In this document: positions 33,880-45,293 of the stretch, one piece after another
Numbering within the stretch: the stretch's first letter is position 1
Layout of the letters: each line of letters starts with the position of its first letter
DNA from: Sthenelais limicola
Taxonomy: Eukaryota; Annelida; Polychaeta; Phyllodocida; Sigalionidae
Direction of reading: 5' to 3'
NCBI GenBank assembly: GCA_942159475.1
Contig: OW804094.1
Coordinates: 135,270,755-135,334,754, forward strand
DNA length: 64,000 bases
Position numbers and translations under genes: made by a program
The notes under the pieces: generated by a model
What the model was told of the DNA's origin: nothing
What the model saw: the letters and a program-made list of their open reading frames with translations, nothing else
The model's database searches: none

Positions 33880-33975
33880 TGGTTGAATACGACACAGCAC
33901 TGGTGTGAGATTTTACTTACTTGTACTTGTATTTAATTGATTTTGTTACTGAATAAAAATCTTTAAATACAATAC
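33880..33975 (+). mobile_element. Retroposon-like 3' end
   Basis: Ends TACTGAATAAAAATCTTTAA followed by ATACAATACAG, closely like 22070-22095. Adjacent to a family L end. Confidence 0.45.
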
Positions 33976-33989
33976 AGTCAATACAGAAG

Positions 33990-34046
33990 AATGAGTAAAT
34001 TTCATGCGATTTTTTTTCTCTTAATGGCTGAGAACGCAGCTTTAAG
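33990..34046 (+). mobile_element. MITE family L, right-end fragment
   Basis: GAATGAGTAAATTTCATGCG and then GGCTGAGAACGCAGCTTTAA, the terminal inverted end of L as at 16932. Confidence 0.6.
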
Positions 34047-34985
34047 ACCTTTATGTATTGTAGTTGACATTTGATTCACAATGCTAAATCCTCTATAGTC
34101 CTAACAGTTTCAATATACCGGTTTTTCAGGGACAATTGTGTATCAATTCAATCAGGTTTGCAAAGGCATTTTGACGTATAGCCCCTTATCTCTTTCCAAA
34201 GCAATTTATTTCATTGTTTGCAAGCGATTTTGTCATTTCAAACAGGTTCTTTCTTGATTTGAAGATTTTGGAATTGTTCTGATTATAAATGATTATGCTT
34301 TTGGATTCTTCAATGAATGGATTCTCTTGGAAGCCTTCAAACGTGAAAAGGCCCTGGGGGCGTGCACGTCTCGTTACGTTTTATGACCACCCATTTTACA
34401 CCAACTCAAAAACAACAAAGAACCCGCAATCGCTCATTTTTACTGGGTCCTGCACAAAGGTTCATGTAAAGGAGATGAAAAATAACTCCTTTTTATAGTA
34501 ATTAGTTGTTAATACTTTTGCTGAAGACAAAGACAAGAATAAGAAATAGGTTTGTTCAATGGATTCCAAGATTTCTAGGTTTCCCTGCCTGCTGTCTCCA
34601 CTTGCTGTAATATTAGTTTTAGTTTCACTCATGATATAGTTCATTATTCCATTGAATCAATCATCTTATGAAATTATGTGAAGTGTGTTCAAATACCTCG
34701 AGGGTGAGATTCAGGGGTGCCATTTAGAAAGTCAAATATCACCTATGTGCTATTTGAGCCATTACGCTTGTCATGGTAACACGTGACCCATTTTAACACA
34801 ATTTGATTGGTTCATGTCGTTGCGTCATTAGCGGCTGCTGTCTAGCGCTCGCTTGCATGTTTGAAAAAGTTTTCAGGCATAGTTCAGATAATTTGGCAAG
34901 AAATACAGTACTAATAAGGTAAATGTAACAAATAAATCTACAAATCAGTATGTAATAGTTACCAAAATTTTAATGGCACTCTGTA
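34047..34985. other. No gene seen
   Basis: Two short opposing frames overlap at 34462-34498. No recognisable product or repeat. Confidence 0.4.
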
Positions 34986-34988
34986 CAG

Positions 34989-35075
34989 TTTATAAACGGG
35001 TCTCGACGAGTAGAAGAAAAGAACTTGTCCCTTCGGGACTCTTTCATTCTTCAGCTTGTCTCGACCCGATTATAA
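34989..35075. repeat. Imperfect foldback of about 85 bp
   Basis: TATAAACGGGTCTCGACGAG at left and CTTGTCTCGACCCGATTATA at right pair imperfectly. The centre is the perfect stem-loop GTCCCTTCGGGAC (35027-35039). Could be a small MITE or a structured RNA. Single copy in the window. Confidence 0.55.
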
Positions 35076-35094
35076 ACCTACATCATGCCATTTG

Positions 35095-35135
35095 GTATAA
35101 GATAAGATAAGATAAGATATTTTTTATTTGCCTTT
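35095..35135 (-). mobile_element. Reversed retroposon-like tail
   Basis: Four GATAA-type units followed by TATTTTTTATTTGCC, the complement of an A/T-rich 3' end with a tandem tail. Compare 7438. Confidence 0.4.
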
Positions 35136-35404
35136 TTTTCTGGAACTTCATTCTTTAGCTGTCACATAGTTTAGTTTGATCTTCGACCAAGTCACTTTAC
35201 ATATACGGTATTCAGGAATCGCCTTTTTTCTGAAAAAAAGTATGTATGGTTTTATGATATATATAATTTATTATATATTTTTTAAAGATTTTATCTATTC
35301 AGAGACTACCACATGATATCTATACTATCATGGTTCTGAGTCGGCATTTCTTCTAGTCTTTCCCCTGTCTCTAAATATTGATTATTGATCTTGATTAGAT
35401 ATCC

Positions 35405-35749
35405 TATAGGGGAGTTGTATGTGTCACTGCGCATGTCTATTACAGTGCATGCTGGGATAGATTCAGTTCAGGATTGACATACAAATACTTAGCAACATTT
35501 TTATCTAAAATTGCAAGAATGTTTTCAGCAATATCGCAGCTTGTATAAATGATCTATAAAATAAAATGCATGATGGGAAAGATGGAGGCTGTTATGGAAA
35601 AATCTATAACACATGGATATTGTCAATACAACATTGATAATAGTCCATGCTGAACATGACATGTTTTCTATAGATTTTACACAGTACCATTAGTCCCACA
35701 ATCCCATGCAAATCATGATTCAAGATGGCGGCTATGCAAATCCCCTATT
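35405..35749 (-). mobile_element. MITE family B, full copy
   Basis: TATAGGGGAGTTGTATGTGT at left, GGCTATGCAAATCCCCTATT at right, with the family interior in reverse (TGCATGCTGGGATAGATTCA, TTTATCTAAAATTGCAAGAA). Confidence 0.85.
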
Positions 35750-37760
35750 GACGTGTTGAAAAGACTAAGATACTCTAATTATCAAGATGGTTTAATACGT
35801 GATTGATCCCGCTATCTTCGATGCCACATTTTATATAAATCAATTATTCAGATCTTGAACTTGGTCATGACCTAGATCTTAAATCACGAGATCAGTAAAC
35901 TGCATCTTTTGCTTCGTATATTATTGATTTTCCTGGCAGCAATATTTGTGGGTCAAGCTAAAATCCTTGGCATGTAATCAATAACTATGGAAATTATAAC
36001 AATAATTAATGACTTTTTACTAAATGTGTTTAATAATGAATATCAACAATCGATGTCCACAATTACATAGCATATCAATCAAGTATAACAGATCCGAAGC
36101 AATAGCTCCAAGAATAGAGTAAGTAAAAGACAGTATCAGACATCTATAAAAAAAAAACTGCAGTAAAGATTACAAATTTTGCAATGTCGACGCTGGGCCG
36201 TTGCCTGCTAAGGGAGTAGAGCTTGACTGACGACATTTCATTTACTTTGAACCTTGATGATTATACTCACAAGATTTTGTATCATATAGAATCATATAAA
36301 TACAGGACAGGGGGCGGTTTTAATGCAGGATTTACGGTATTCCATGTTTATCAAGGAATTGCCACTTACCACCCCATTAAAGGCTGATTAGGTGGGCATG
36401 GGGGGCCGATGCTATTACACCTGAGGATGTCTCAGAATGTCACAAACTAGAATTAAGTGGCAGGTAAAAGGTGGGATGTCCCCACCTCCTCCCACCTAAT
36501 TTCTGATTGCTTGATGATCGCAATCACATCCAAACTGGTGCAAATACTTCTCTATTATTGATAGGTTAAATAGAAAACTGAATGTTTACATGAATACTTG
36601 CTTTACATTAGGATAGAATCAATATTTATACGGTTCATGAAGACTAGTTTACAAATGGAAAATTTGTTGATTGTATTTATTACAACGATCCTGAGGTATG
36701 CAATTGCAAATTACAAGTACCTACTATAATTGTATTACCCTCTTTTATTTCATTTATTTCATTGGTTTCATCTCTCAATGTACAGCTGTGATCGACGTGC
36801 TCATGTGTGTAAATATGTTTCATCTGGATAACCAGTAAGGGTCAAAAGTATAACGCTACCAAATGATACGGTCTAATCTAGTTATAACACTATTTCTTAC
36901 CTCCTTTATAATTTCTCCAAAAAAGCCTGTACATATGAAAGCCCTAAATGTCACAAAATCTGTATATTACTTCAATATTTGTTGTCCATAACTATAAGTT
37001 ATACTGACTATAAACTGGCAAATTTTATAACCGAGGTCCTGACATTTGGTCCTCAACCCCACCTCACTCCCTCTGCACAGAGAAGATATTAAATAAAACA
37101 TAGCCAGTAATCATCACCCCATCTCATCTCATAAAATCTAACATCATCAAATCTCGCCAAGTTTATCATCAGTAGTAACAGATTAACTATACATGTCAAA
37201 AACGGTATCCATCTTACTATAATGAATTGTTTTGTGTATCATAATATATATATTTACGTTCTCTCCGCACTGCAAATTGTAAAAGATGTCAACATCAGTG
37301 CGCCACGAAAACCACCTGAATTTGTGAGACCCGTGTCCGATGTCTTTTGAATAAAATATTTTCCAAAACGTGAAAAAAAACAAAAAACGATATCATTGCT
37401 TATGTCTAAACCCAATTCAGTTATACATAAAGAGAAGTCTATAGTGCAATGTATAACACAATGAATTTGAAGATTTCCACCTACTGTATCTTTTAATCTC
37501 TTTCAATACCATTCCCTACAAGTTAGAGCAAGTAGCACTAGTGTTATTCTAAATAGTAAAGTATCAGTGATATTTATTCGAGAGTTGTAGTGGAGGCAGG
37601 TGGATGAATGAAGAATGCTCTTACATCTTAGAAGCTCGGTAAAGGACTGTGTCCATGAATTTATGAAATATATTACATCCAGCTACTAAATCCACTAAGG
37701 TCCACTTGAGACTAGCAACCGCCTACTAGAGCCAGCTTATGCTTGTTTCTTGCATGAACA
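35750..37760. other. No gene recognised; 2-kb AT-rich spacer
   Basis: A G-rich patch with GGTGGGCATGGGGGGCC lies at about 36390-36410. No reading frame above 66 codons and no repeat shared with the rest of the window that I noticed. Confidence 0.4.
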
Positions 37761-38186
37761 ATGTGAATGAACGGCTATGAGTTTATATTTTACTTAATTG
37801 TGATAAGAATTGATATTTTTCAAAGTAAGTTTACCCACAATATGTCTTCATAGGATTGTTTTTGTTTCTGGGGTGATTGACGCTTCTTGTGGCATCAATA
37901 CATGCACCAAATTAATTTCAAGACAGTGTATTATATATGTCCCTGCGTTTCTAAGCTCATCCTATATAGAGTACAAATAGCTACTTTACTAGTAATTGTC
38001 CACTCAGAAATATTGCAAGCCTTTTTTTCAAAAATAAAAGTATCAAACTTAAAATATAGAAATACTTATTAGATGTCGTACTGTTTACCATCATTGGAAT
38101 CGGCTTGATGCCATCTTTTCAAATATGATGATATTTCAAAATCCATTTTTGCGACTTGTGACTCATTTTCCTGTAACACGTCACAT
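37761..38186 (+). mobile_element. MITE family C, full copy with decayed left end
   Basis: The body from TTGATATTTTTCAAAGTAAG runs through to TTTTGCGACTTGTGACTCAT and TTTCCTGTAACACGTCACA. The left terminus is poorly preserved, so its start is approximate. Confidence 0.75.
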
Positions 38187-38574
38187 TTGACACCATTCCC
38201 AGTGTGGAGAAATAAGAATGGTTCTTAATTATATACATTTTTCAAGTTCTCTAGTACAAAAACATGCAGTTTGCAAATAGAAACTTCTTTTTAATATTAG
38301 GTCGGCACTGAAATCTATATATTGAGTCAGTTTCTTTTTTGCAAAGTCATTCATACAACTTAGACAATAATTAGCTATAATTCTTCTTGGATTGTCTAAC
38401 AGTAAGCTTGTGGTTTACAAGTTAGATTTAATTCTCTATTTACCAAAAGGAAAGCCTTTGGAAGCAATTAATCATGCATGCAGGTAAATCGATTATAATA
38501 TTATTGCCATACTTATAATGTAAACAACGGAGACGCGTGACACACTCGTCACTAGCTCGGCCAGGTGCTTATAT

Positions 38575-38809
38575 GGGTCAGATTTTCAGAAAATGTACAA
38601 TTCACCTTCGCCAATCTTCTCAAATAACCCAAATTTCAGACGAAAATAAACTTCAAAATACAGTTCAACCTAGCCAAACAGATTGCTAGAATAATTACAA
38701 TGCCAAATATACTCGAATCTACCTAGTATTGACCAAATAGCAGCCTAATTTAGCAGAATTTACTGAATGTGTAGAGCAGCCAATTGTACATTTTCTGAAA
38801 ATCTGACCC
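38575..38809 (-). mobile_element. MITE family A, full copy (235 bp)
   Basis: GGGTCAGATTTTCAG...CTGAAAATCTGACCC, perfect ATAT duplications (38571-38574 and 38810-38813). One of the least decayed copies. Confidence 0.92.
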
Positions 38810-38813
38810 ATAT

Positions 38814-39605
38814 ATTCATAAACAAAGCACATAAATCATATACAAGTACTAAATCACAATACCTAACCGCCTATGCAAGTCACTGGGTTACGTAAACAGG
38901 TTGGTGATTAAAAATGTCACAATCATTTTACTGAATCTAGCGCACGACCTTTTTTAACTGTGAACTTGACTGTCGACCACCTGTGTCCCCTTAGGCAAGC
39001 CCCGTTTTATCACTTATAATGTATTCCCAACCTGGGGCTAGTGGCCAAGATTGTTTCCAACTATATTTATCCTTGTCATGTATCTTATTTCAAGAAGGTT
39101 GATACATCTTTTTAGGAATTTTGGATGTTGTCATGTTTATATTCTCAGGATTATTCTTATATTATAGCGATTATGGAAATATGATATTAATAAAAGGATG
39201 GTAATCTATAATATTAATTCTGTAAGAGAAAGGTGTAGTTCTCCAATTTTCCTCCGATACCGCTGGAGGGATTGCCACGATTTTCACTGTTGATCATACT
39301 TTGGCATTTCTCTGTTGATGAACAGTGACCAATAACATCTAAAAAGGGTTTCATTTGAGACATGTACAACAAAGGGTAATAAGATGGAGAAAGAAGTTGG
39401 GAAAGAAAGTTGGTATAAAATGGAAGGAAGAACGATGAACAATGGGGAAATCCTAGGAAATCCTGTGCGTAGCACGGGTGGTTGCTAGTTGATATTTAAT
39501 ATGAATAAATAGGTTGAGCAAGGTTACGTAATGTCACATAACACTATATTGGAGTCATATTTTAGAGGAATATGGTGTATTCCGATCACTTGACTATAGA
39601 GTAAG
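38814..39605. other. No gene seen
   Basis: AT-rich spacer. A 63-codon - frame at 39284-39475 has no domain. Confidence 0.4.
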
Positions 39606-39900
39606 CCCCCCCCCCCCCGCTCCCCCCCCCCCGCCATACACACACCTAGACAAACTTACTACACCTAAAACAAATTTTGACCGCCCCTAACATTTTTAAT
39701 GATTTTTTGACAAAAAAGCTAATTAAGCAGGAAAACAAGTCCTGCTAACCAGAAAACTTTGTAAGTGTAGGCTACATGTCTTATGTTTAAAACAACTAGT
39801 CTTATGGAATAGACAGTAAATAGATTTGTTTTCCTGGATGGTGGTTTCACAAGGGGTAAAAAAAGAAAAAGGAAATTTACCCCCCCCCCCCCCGCCCTTA
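39606..39900 (-). mobile_element. Family M element, reversed copy
   Basis: C tracts (39606-39619 with a second broken run after it, and 39880-39893) are the complement of the G tracts at 16078 and 16301. The interior read in reverse gives GTTTTCCTGCTTAATTAGC and TTTTTTGTCAAAAAATCATT, matching the 16033 copy. The outermost inverted ends are eroded. Confidence 0.7.
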
Positions 39901-40040
39901 TCTAGTTTTAAGCTAGATAAACCGGAGCCACACCTTATTTGTTTTGGCCTCATAGAATTATATCATTGTTAAATATCTGAGTCTGAGATTCGCAATATTT
40001 CCCCTTTTCATGCATTGCCCTCATAATGCACCCCTTTGCT

Positions 40041-40146
40041 TAGTTATACTCTGTCTCCCATATAGCGAGGGAGGAAGATAGTATGGCCAAGTACAGAACA
40101 TTAAAGAATGTACCGCTCTCTTGGCCACGGAGACAGAGTATAGCTA
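40041..40146. repeat. Foldback element, 18-bp arms
   Basis: TAGTTATACTCTGTCTCC (40041-40058) and GGAGACAGAGTATAGCTA (40129-40146) match at 17 of 18 positions. A second inner pair, GGCCAAGTAC and CTTGGCC, adds to the stem. Single copy here. A small MITE or a structured transcript. Confidence 0.75.
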
Positions 40147-40216
40147 TGGATGGCTGACGTCCCTGAGGGGTTCAGAGGATATCTGGTCGGACATACTTTT
40201 TAGGGGGCAACTTTAT

Positions 40217-40345
40217 CTCTGACAGGATGTGCTCCGTGTCAGACGACATTTACACTGCCGTTTCCCGCCATTTTCCCCGCCGCAGGTTGGCTCGGAGCGC
40301 AGCTGGGCAGGGCGAAGCATTAAAGCGTGAAGATATTGTCATGGG
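40217..40345. promoter_or_regulatory. CpG-richer segment with E2F-like motif (possible regulatory)
   Basis: Contains TTTCCCGCCATTTTCCCCGC followed by CGCAGG, and several CG dinucleotides, in contrast to the surrounding spacer. TTTCCCGCC matches the E2F consensus. No exon is visible next to it, so a distant promoter or enhancer role is speculative. Confidence 0.3.
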
Positions 40346-41374
40346 ACGGACGTACTATCCGCCTCTCCTTGCTATCATTTATATATCTAGTTTCTCCTGA
40401 ATCACACGCCACTTTTCGCTAATTTATTTCCTCTCTATCCCGCTTTTCATTATAGTAAACAAAGCTGTTTATAACTAACGAATTGGTTATCATTTTGATG
40501 TCGCAGAAACGTTATAGCATAGAGAAAGTACAGTTTTCTTTACCAACATTAAAGTCTCATCCCAACTTGCATAGGGTACCAATTCTTCCAATTTGCGTAT
40601 ACACAAATAACCAACGATGTTCAACATCGCATTCATGTCCATGGAAATCTGTTCAACTTGTGGTCCATGAATTTCCATTGGTTTCCCTCCACACACTATC
40701 AAACTCTTCCAAATAAACGGATCTGTGTGTATTAAGGCCTGTTGGCAAGTCTACGTCCAGCAAAACTGAAAAAGCATGCATCAAGAACCAGAAGAGGAGG
40801 AGAGGGAGGAAGGCGGCTGTAGTAGGAGTAGTAGGGGTGTGTGGTCGTGTGTATAAGCGTCCTAACCCACCTCCAACATCTGTTTAATTCGCTGCTGTAC
40901 CGTGAAGGTTCATGGTCACACTTTTCCTGGCTCCTACCGTCCCTTATACATAGGTACCACTCGCAATACTCATCACACAACTGTCATATATGGAATATAC
41001 TTTGATCGCTATCCTATATAGCAAACCTAGCTGCATACATGTGGTATACTTATATCTAATGCATAAGTTGCTGCATGGCGAGGCATTGCTGTTAGGTTAT
41101 CTCTTGCGTGGATTGATGTATATATAATACAATATACATTGGATGTAAACAGAATACTTGCCTCCGGTCGGGAGGTAGGATGTACTCGATCTGACCTCAC
41201 TGTGTCAACTGGCGAGAACAAAAAAAGGGGCGTGCATGTTTTATAGTCTTTGTCAAGGTGCACCTGTCCATCCGACCAACTGTTGGAATACCTGTGCAGC
41301 TTCCGAGGAATGTATTCCAACTCTTAAACACATCTTTGACTTCTATGGATTTATATAGAGAGCTGTACGAGCAC
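40346..41374. other. No gene recognised
   Basis: Several 64-97 codon frames on both strands overlap one another. None has a domain, a convincing start or splice sites. Confidence 0.4.
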
Positions 41375-41576
41375 AGTCTAGGCCCAAACTTGATTGAGTC
41401 CCTTCAAACGAAGGGAAAGCCTCTCACCTCAAACCACAAAGAGTCATTATAATTCCATTAAAACCGCAACATGTCATCATATTCCCATTAAAACGCCGAG
41501 TTCTAGGACAAGAAATCGATTAGCGAGGTAGGCTGACATACCATTCTTATCTGATCTGAGGGTTTGGACCTAGAGT
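41375..41576 (+). mobile_element. MITE family E, copy 2
   Basis: AGTCTAGGCCCAAACTTG at left, GGTTTGGACCTAGAGTG at right. Shares TTCAAACGAAGGGAAAGCC and CCATTCTTATCTGATC with copy 1. Confidence 0.8.
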
Positions 41577-41991
41577 GAGCACGTTTGGAACGATCTAATC
41601 ACAGCAGTGATTTATTTATTGTCATTCGCTGGATATAAATGACATGTTCAGTGCACTGTATTCTAAATATACAGGATCGTAGACTATAGGAGAAACAAAA
41701 CATCATTCGAGTTTGTTTAAATAATAAATGTGTGATTGGATGTGCAGGTATCCTTGACATATATACATCATGCAGAAATAGCTGTTGGATAAATCTGGCT
41801 ATTGATTTAAAGGCTGCTGCTAGGAGCTATAGCTTTGAATAATACAATTTATACGGTTTCAGCTGGTCATCTAATTATTGCGAGTGCACGACTGCATATG
41901 ATGCATGGATCTGATTTCTCATCTAATATACATCCACGGGGGTCTATAGAATCCCGCCAGACTCGTCAGTCCAACTCACCATTCATTATAT

Positions 41992-42226
41992 GAGTCAGAT
42001 TTCCAGAAAATGTAGAATTGGCAGCTGTACACATTTAGTAAATTCTGCTAAATTAGGCTGCAATTTGGTCAATGCTAGGTACATTCGAGTATATTCGGCA
42101 TTGTATTAATTCTAGCAATCTGTTTGGTTAGGTTGAACTGAATTTTGAACTTTTTTTTCGTCTGAAATCTGGGTTACTTGAGTGGATTGGTGAAGGCGAA
42201 TTGTACAATTTCTGGCGACTTCACCC
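41992..42226 (+). mobile_element. MITE family A, full copy (235 bp)
   Basis: GAGTCAGATTTCCAG at left, CTGGCGACTTCACCC at right, perfect ATAT duplications (41988-41991 and 42227-42230). Confidence 0.9.
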
Positions 42227-42449
42227 ATATATATCTGTATGTGGTAAAAGGGGACAAAAACCATCAGCACCGACCGAATTAACACAGAGAGATTTTTATT
42301 CATACAATTATTTACCCCACCGTGAGAAAATTCCATTTCCTGAGATACACCTATTGATGAGTGGTCTGCTAATGTATGTTGGCATATTCATATGACATTA
42401 GATGCCTCTCGAGTGCCTGCGTCCATTGTGGCGTTAAAATTATGGATAT

Positions 42450-42684
42450 GGGTCAGATCTTCAGAAAATGTACAATCGACAGATCTATATTTTTAGTAAA
42501 TTGTGTTAAATTAGACTGAGAAATGGTCAATACTTGGTATGTCTGAGTATATATGATGTTACCTTGATTCAAACAATCTGTTTGGCTGTGTTTGGCTGAA
42601 TTTTGAACCTTATTTTTGTCTTAAATTTGGATTATTTGAGAGGATTGATGAAGGGGAATTGTACATGTCCTGACGATCTGACCC
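42450..42684 (+). mobile_element. MITE family A, full copy (235 bp)
   Basis: GGGTCAGATCTTCAG...CTGACGATCTGACCC, flanked by ATAT and ATGT (3 of 4). Confidence 0.88.
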
Positions 42685-42995
42685 ATGTACGTTCATAAAC
42701 CGCACAGAAACAGGGACTTCAATATATACACGTGAGGATATATATTCAAAGGACCATTTTTTCAAAAATATGAATACAGTACTAAAAGCATAGGAGCATG
42801 CCTAGACTATAGGAAGTATATAACCTGTCATCTATTATAAAGGACTTGTATCGATTGGGATTTGTATAGTTGACGTTACAAACCTCTCCATATAATATAA
42901 ATTATTAATAAAATGCTGCTTAAAATCCATTCATCCATATCATAATATATTTCCAGCTTCCATACATGCAAAACTGCATGTACTCAAATATTACC

Positions 42996-43203
42996 AGTCT
43001 AGGCCCAAAGTTGAGAGTCCCTTCACACTGAGGGAAAGCCTCTCGCCTCAAACAGTAAAGTGCCATTAAATTCCATCAAGACCGCAAAATGTCATTACAA
43101 TCCCATCAGGACACCTAGACCTACACCAGGAAACCTATTAGCAAAGTAGGCGTCTAATCATCACAGACATACCATTCTTGTCCGATGGTTTGTACCTGGT
43201 CTG
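42996..43203 (+). mobile_element. MITE family E, copy 3
   Basis: AGTCTAGGCCCAAAGTTG at left, GTTTGTACCTGGTCT at right. The interior matches copies 1 and 2 with a small insertion after AAAGTAGGCGT. Confidence 0.75.
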
Positions 43204-43513
43204 TTACCAAATTTTCCAAGTTTAATTCGCAGGATTTGGTGCATGGAAATCTGGTGAAATTCTGCTCAGGGTCTGACTGTCCATAAATTACTGAGCTGAC
43301 TCGTCTCTATATATGTATACATACTCTGGGATATACACACATATATTATAAGGAAAGCAGTGAGAGTGTGTTGTTGTCTGTCAGCCAAGCTGTCGGTACA
43401 TGCCATGGGCATATTTGTCTATTTAGTGGCACCAGATTGTAGCTGAACTAAGCGAGGGACGCTCGTCAACCCAGAGAAGAGGATATATCCCTCCTCTTGT
43501 TCCTCCCATACAT

Positions 43514-43729
43514 GGGTCAGATCTCCAGAAAATGTACAATCTGTAGATCTACATATTTAGTAAATTGTATTAAATTAGACTGAAAAATGGTTAATATCTA
43601 AGTATATTTGATATTGCCTTGATTCAAACGATCTGTTGGACTGAATTGTGAACCTTATTTTTGTCTCGATTTTGGATAATTTGAGAGGATTGGTAAAGGC
43701 AAATTGTACATTTCCTGGCGATATCACCC
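43514..43729 (+). mobile_element. MITE family A, shortened copy (216 bp)
   Basis: GGGTCAGATCTCCAG at left, CTGGCGATATCACCC at right, flanked by ACAT and ATAT. Internal loss of about 19 bp, but in a different place from the 1821 copy. Confidence 0.85.
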
Positions 43730-44127
43730 ATATATATACATATATACATCCAAGCATAGCTTATTATATGAATACACACCTGACAAAGCACTGGATTTCT
43801 GCTGTAGGCCAATTCCGAACACCTGCGATGGTCATTTGTCCATCGCTGGGTTGCATCGACCATTAAATTCGTATAATGTGCTTCGTATGATCAGATCATT
43901 ATGAGCGATTGACATAGATATCAGCTTATATGTTTATATGCTTTGCAGAGGCTACAGTCCATACAAGATTCCAGCTATCAAATCCAATTTTAAAACAGAA
44001 CTAAATGTGACAAGTTCGATCAGGTGAAGAGGAGCAGAGGGTGTTGTTGCAAAGTGGTAAAAAACGACCTATTTGGAGTTCAATTTGCAATTTAGCAATT
44101 TCCTTCGCATAGATCAGTCGACCGGAT

Positions 44128-44199
44128 TGTGGGAAACTTTTCAGAGCTGTCAGGAGGAGGAGGATTAATTTGAAATTCACAAGTTTGCTGCTATATAAG
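44128..44199 (+). promoter_or_regulatory. Candidate core promoter with TATA box
   Basis: TATATAAG at 44192-44199 is a consensus TATA box. TGTGGGAA at 44128-44135, about 60 bp upstream, fits the CSL/Su(H) consensus but could be chance. Transcription would start near 44220-44230. The region lacks the window's repeats, and a presumptive GA/CT-rich leader and a coding exon follow on the same strand. Location is inferred from sequence only. Confidence 0.4.
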
Positions 44200-44224
44200 G
44201 GAAACTGTGATGGGAAGAGTGGAG

Positions 44225-45239
44225 ACGACAAAGTTGTTGCCGTAAGCAAAAAAACAAACAAGACGCAAAGCAGTCTGTATGCATCACCAGCGAGTTTCAT
44301 CGCTCCCTATCTCTTGTCCATTTTTCACTCTCCCTCCCTCACTCACTCACTCACTCTCTTCTGCCAAAGGTTTCTCTCCTCTGTCCATTTACAGTGATCT
44401 CCTCATAGTTCAGCTCCGCGGAGGAGGAGAGAGAGATCGAGGGATCGCGATTCCTGGATGATCTAAGGGCTGTGTGATGATTTTACAAACACACATGCAT
44501 TGATTAACATTTTGACATCACATGTTTGCTGCTCCATGTTTGTAGTATTTCTCACCAGCAGCATCATCGTCCCGAAAGGCCGGAGCTAAAGATAACCGAC
44601 AGGTCAGCACTTTCCTCAACACAGGAGTTGTTTCAGAGAGATACAGTTAGTTCCTGAGCCTCCTCTCAGCTAGAAACATTCACTTACAAAGATCCAGACC
44701 GATCGAACTTCCAGGAGGAGGAGGAGGAGGAGGAGGAGGAGGAGGAGTAAGAGAAGTTAGTGGAGAAAGAAGAAAGGCAGCAGAGCAAGGGAGAAGAAGA
44801 AGAGAGATTATTAATAAGAGAGTGAGAGCTGGAAAGTAAGAACAAATACTCTGAGCCAATACCCCTATGTGCTCCACTTCCGAAGATGAATAGTGTTAAT
44901 TTGTCTAATCAGATATGGCTGGCGTGGTAGCAGGAACTGATAATTAAGGGTATGCTATAGAATAAAGCGACGCCACACTTCTTACTCACTCTTCACCCAT
45001 TCACCGATCATACATAACACACACAGCACACACATTCATCCTATAGCTAACAGAGAACTGGAAACAAGACACTGTATTATAAATATTCAGTTCCTACTAC
45101 AATCCATCATCCCTGTTATCCCCATTCCGGACAATTGGAACTCGAATTTTGCACCTCACAGACTTGATTGATCAAGCAGTATTGGATATTGATCTTTATC
45201 ATCGATTTTCATTTTTTACAAATAATTGATCCTGCGAAA
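44225..45239 (+). other. Presumptive 5' untranslated leader
   Basis: About 1 kb of repeat-free, purine/pyrimidine-biased sequence between the TATA box and the candidate start codon. Contains CTCACTCACT repeats (about 44336), a GGA array (44713-44747), and several upstream ATGs, such as the 14-codon frame at about 44886. A donor-like GTAAGA at 44836 leaves room for an intron in the leader. The upstream ATGs would reduce simple scanning to 45240, so the structure is tentative. Confidence 0.35.
44713..44747 (+). repeat. AGG/GGA trinucleotide microsatellite
   Basis: About eleven uninterrupted AGG units. The poly-proline frame on the other strand (44680-44877) is an artefact of this repeat. Confidence 0.95.
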
Positions 45240-45293
45240 ATGGATCGGTACAAGTCGGCTCATGATGATATGGTACAGCACTTTGGTAGGCTT
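45240..45293 (+). CDS. Candidate first coding exon of an unidentified gene
   Basis: ATGG in a favourable context (GCGAAAATGG, A at -3 and G at +4) opens an 18-codon reading frame, MDRYKSAHDDMVQHFGRL. It ends in phase 0 exactly at a strong splice donor, CTT|GTAAGTAT (45294). The peptide is polar and has no signal sequence. I do not recognise the family. The upstream TATA box and long repeat-poor leader on the same strand support a real 5' exon. No further exon was found to the right, so the first intron would exceed 18 kb and contain many MITEs. It could still be a chance ATG-plus-donor pair. A transcript or a homologous N-terminus would settle it. Confidence 0.45.

Noticed and set aside
40490..40702. 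70-codon minus-strand ORF with plausible amino-acid mix
   Set aside because: An equally long + frame overlaps it. No recognisable family, no splice signals matched to it.
44680..44877. Proline-rich ORF on the minus strand
   Set aside because: Poly-proline stems from the GGA microsatellite read in reverse.
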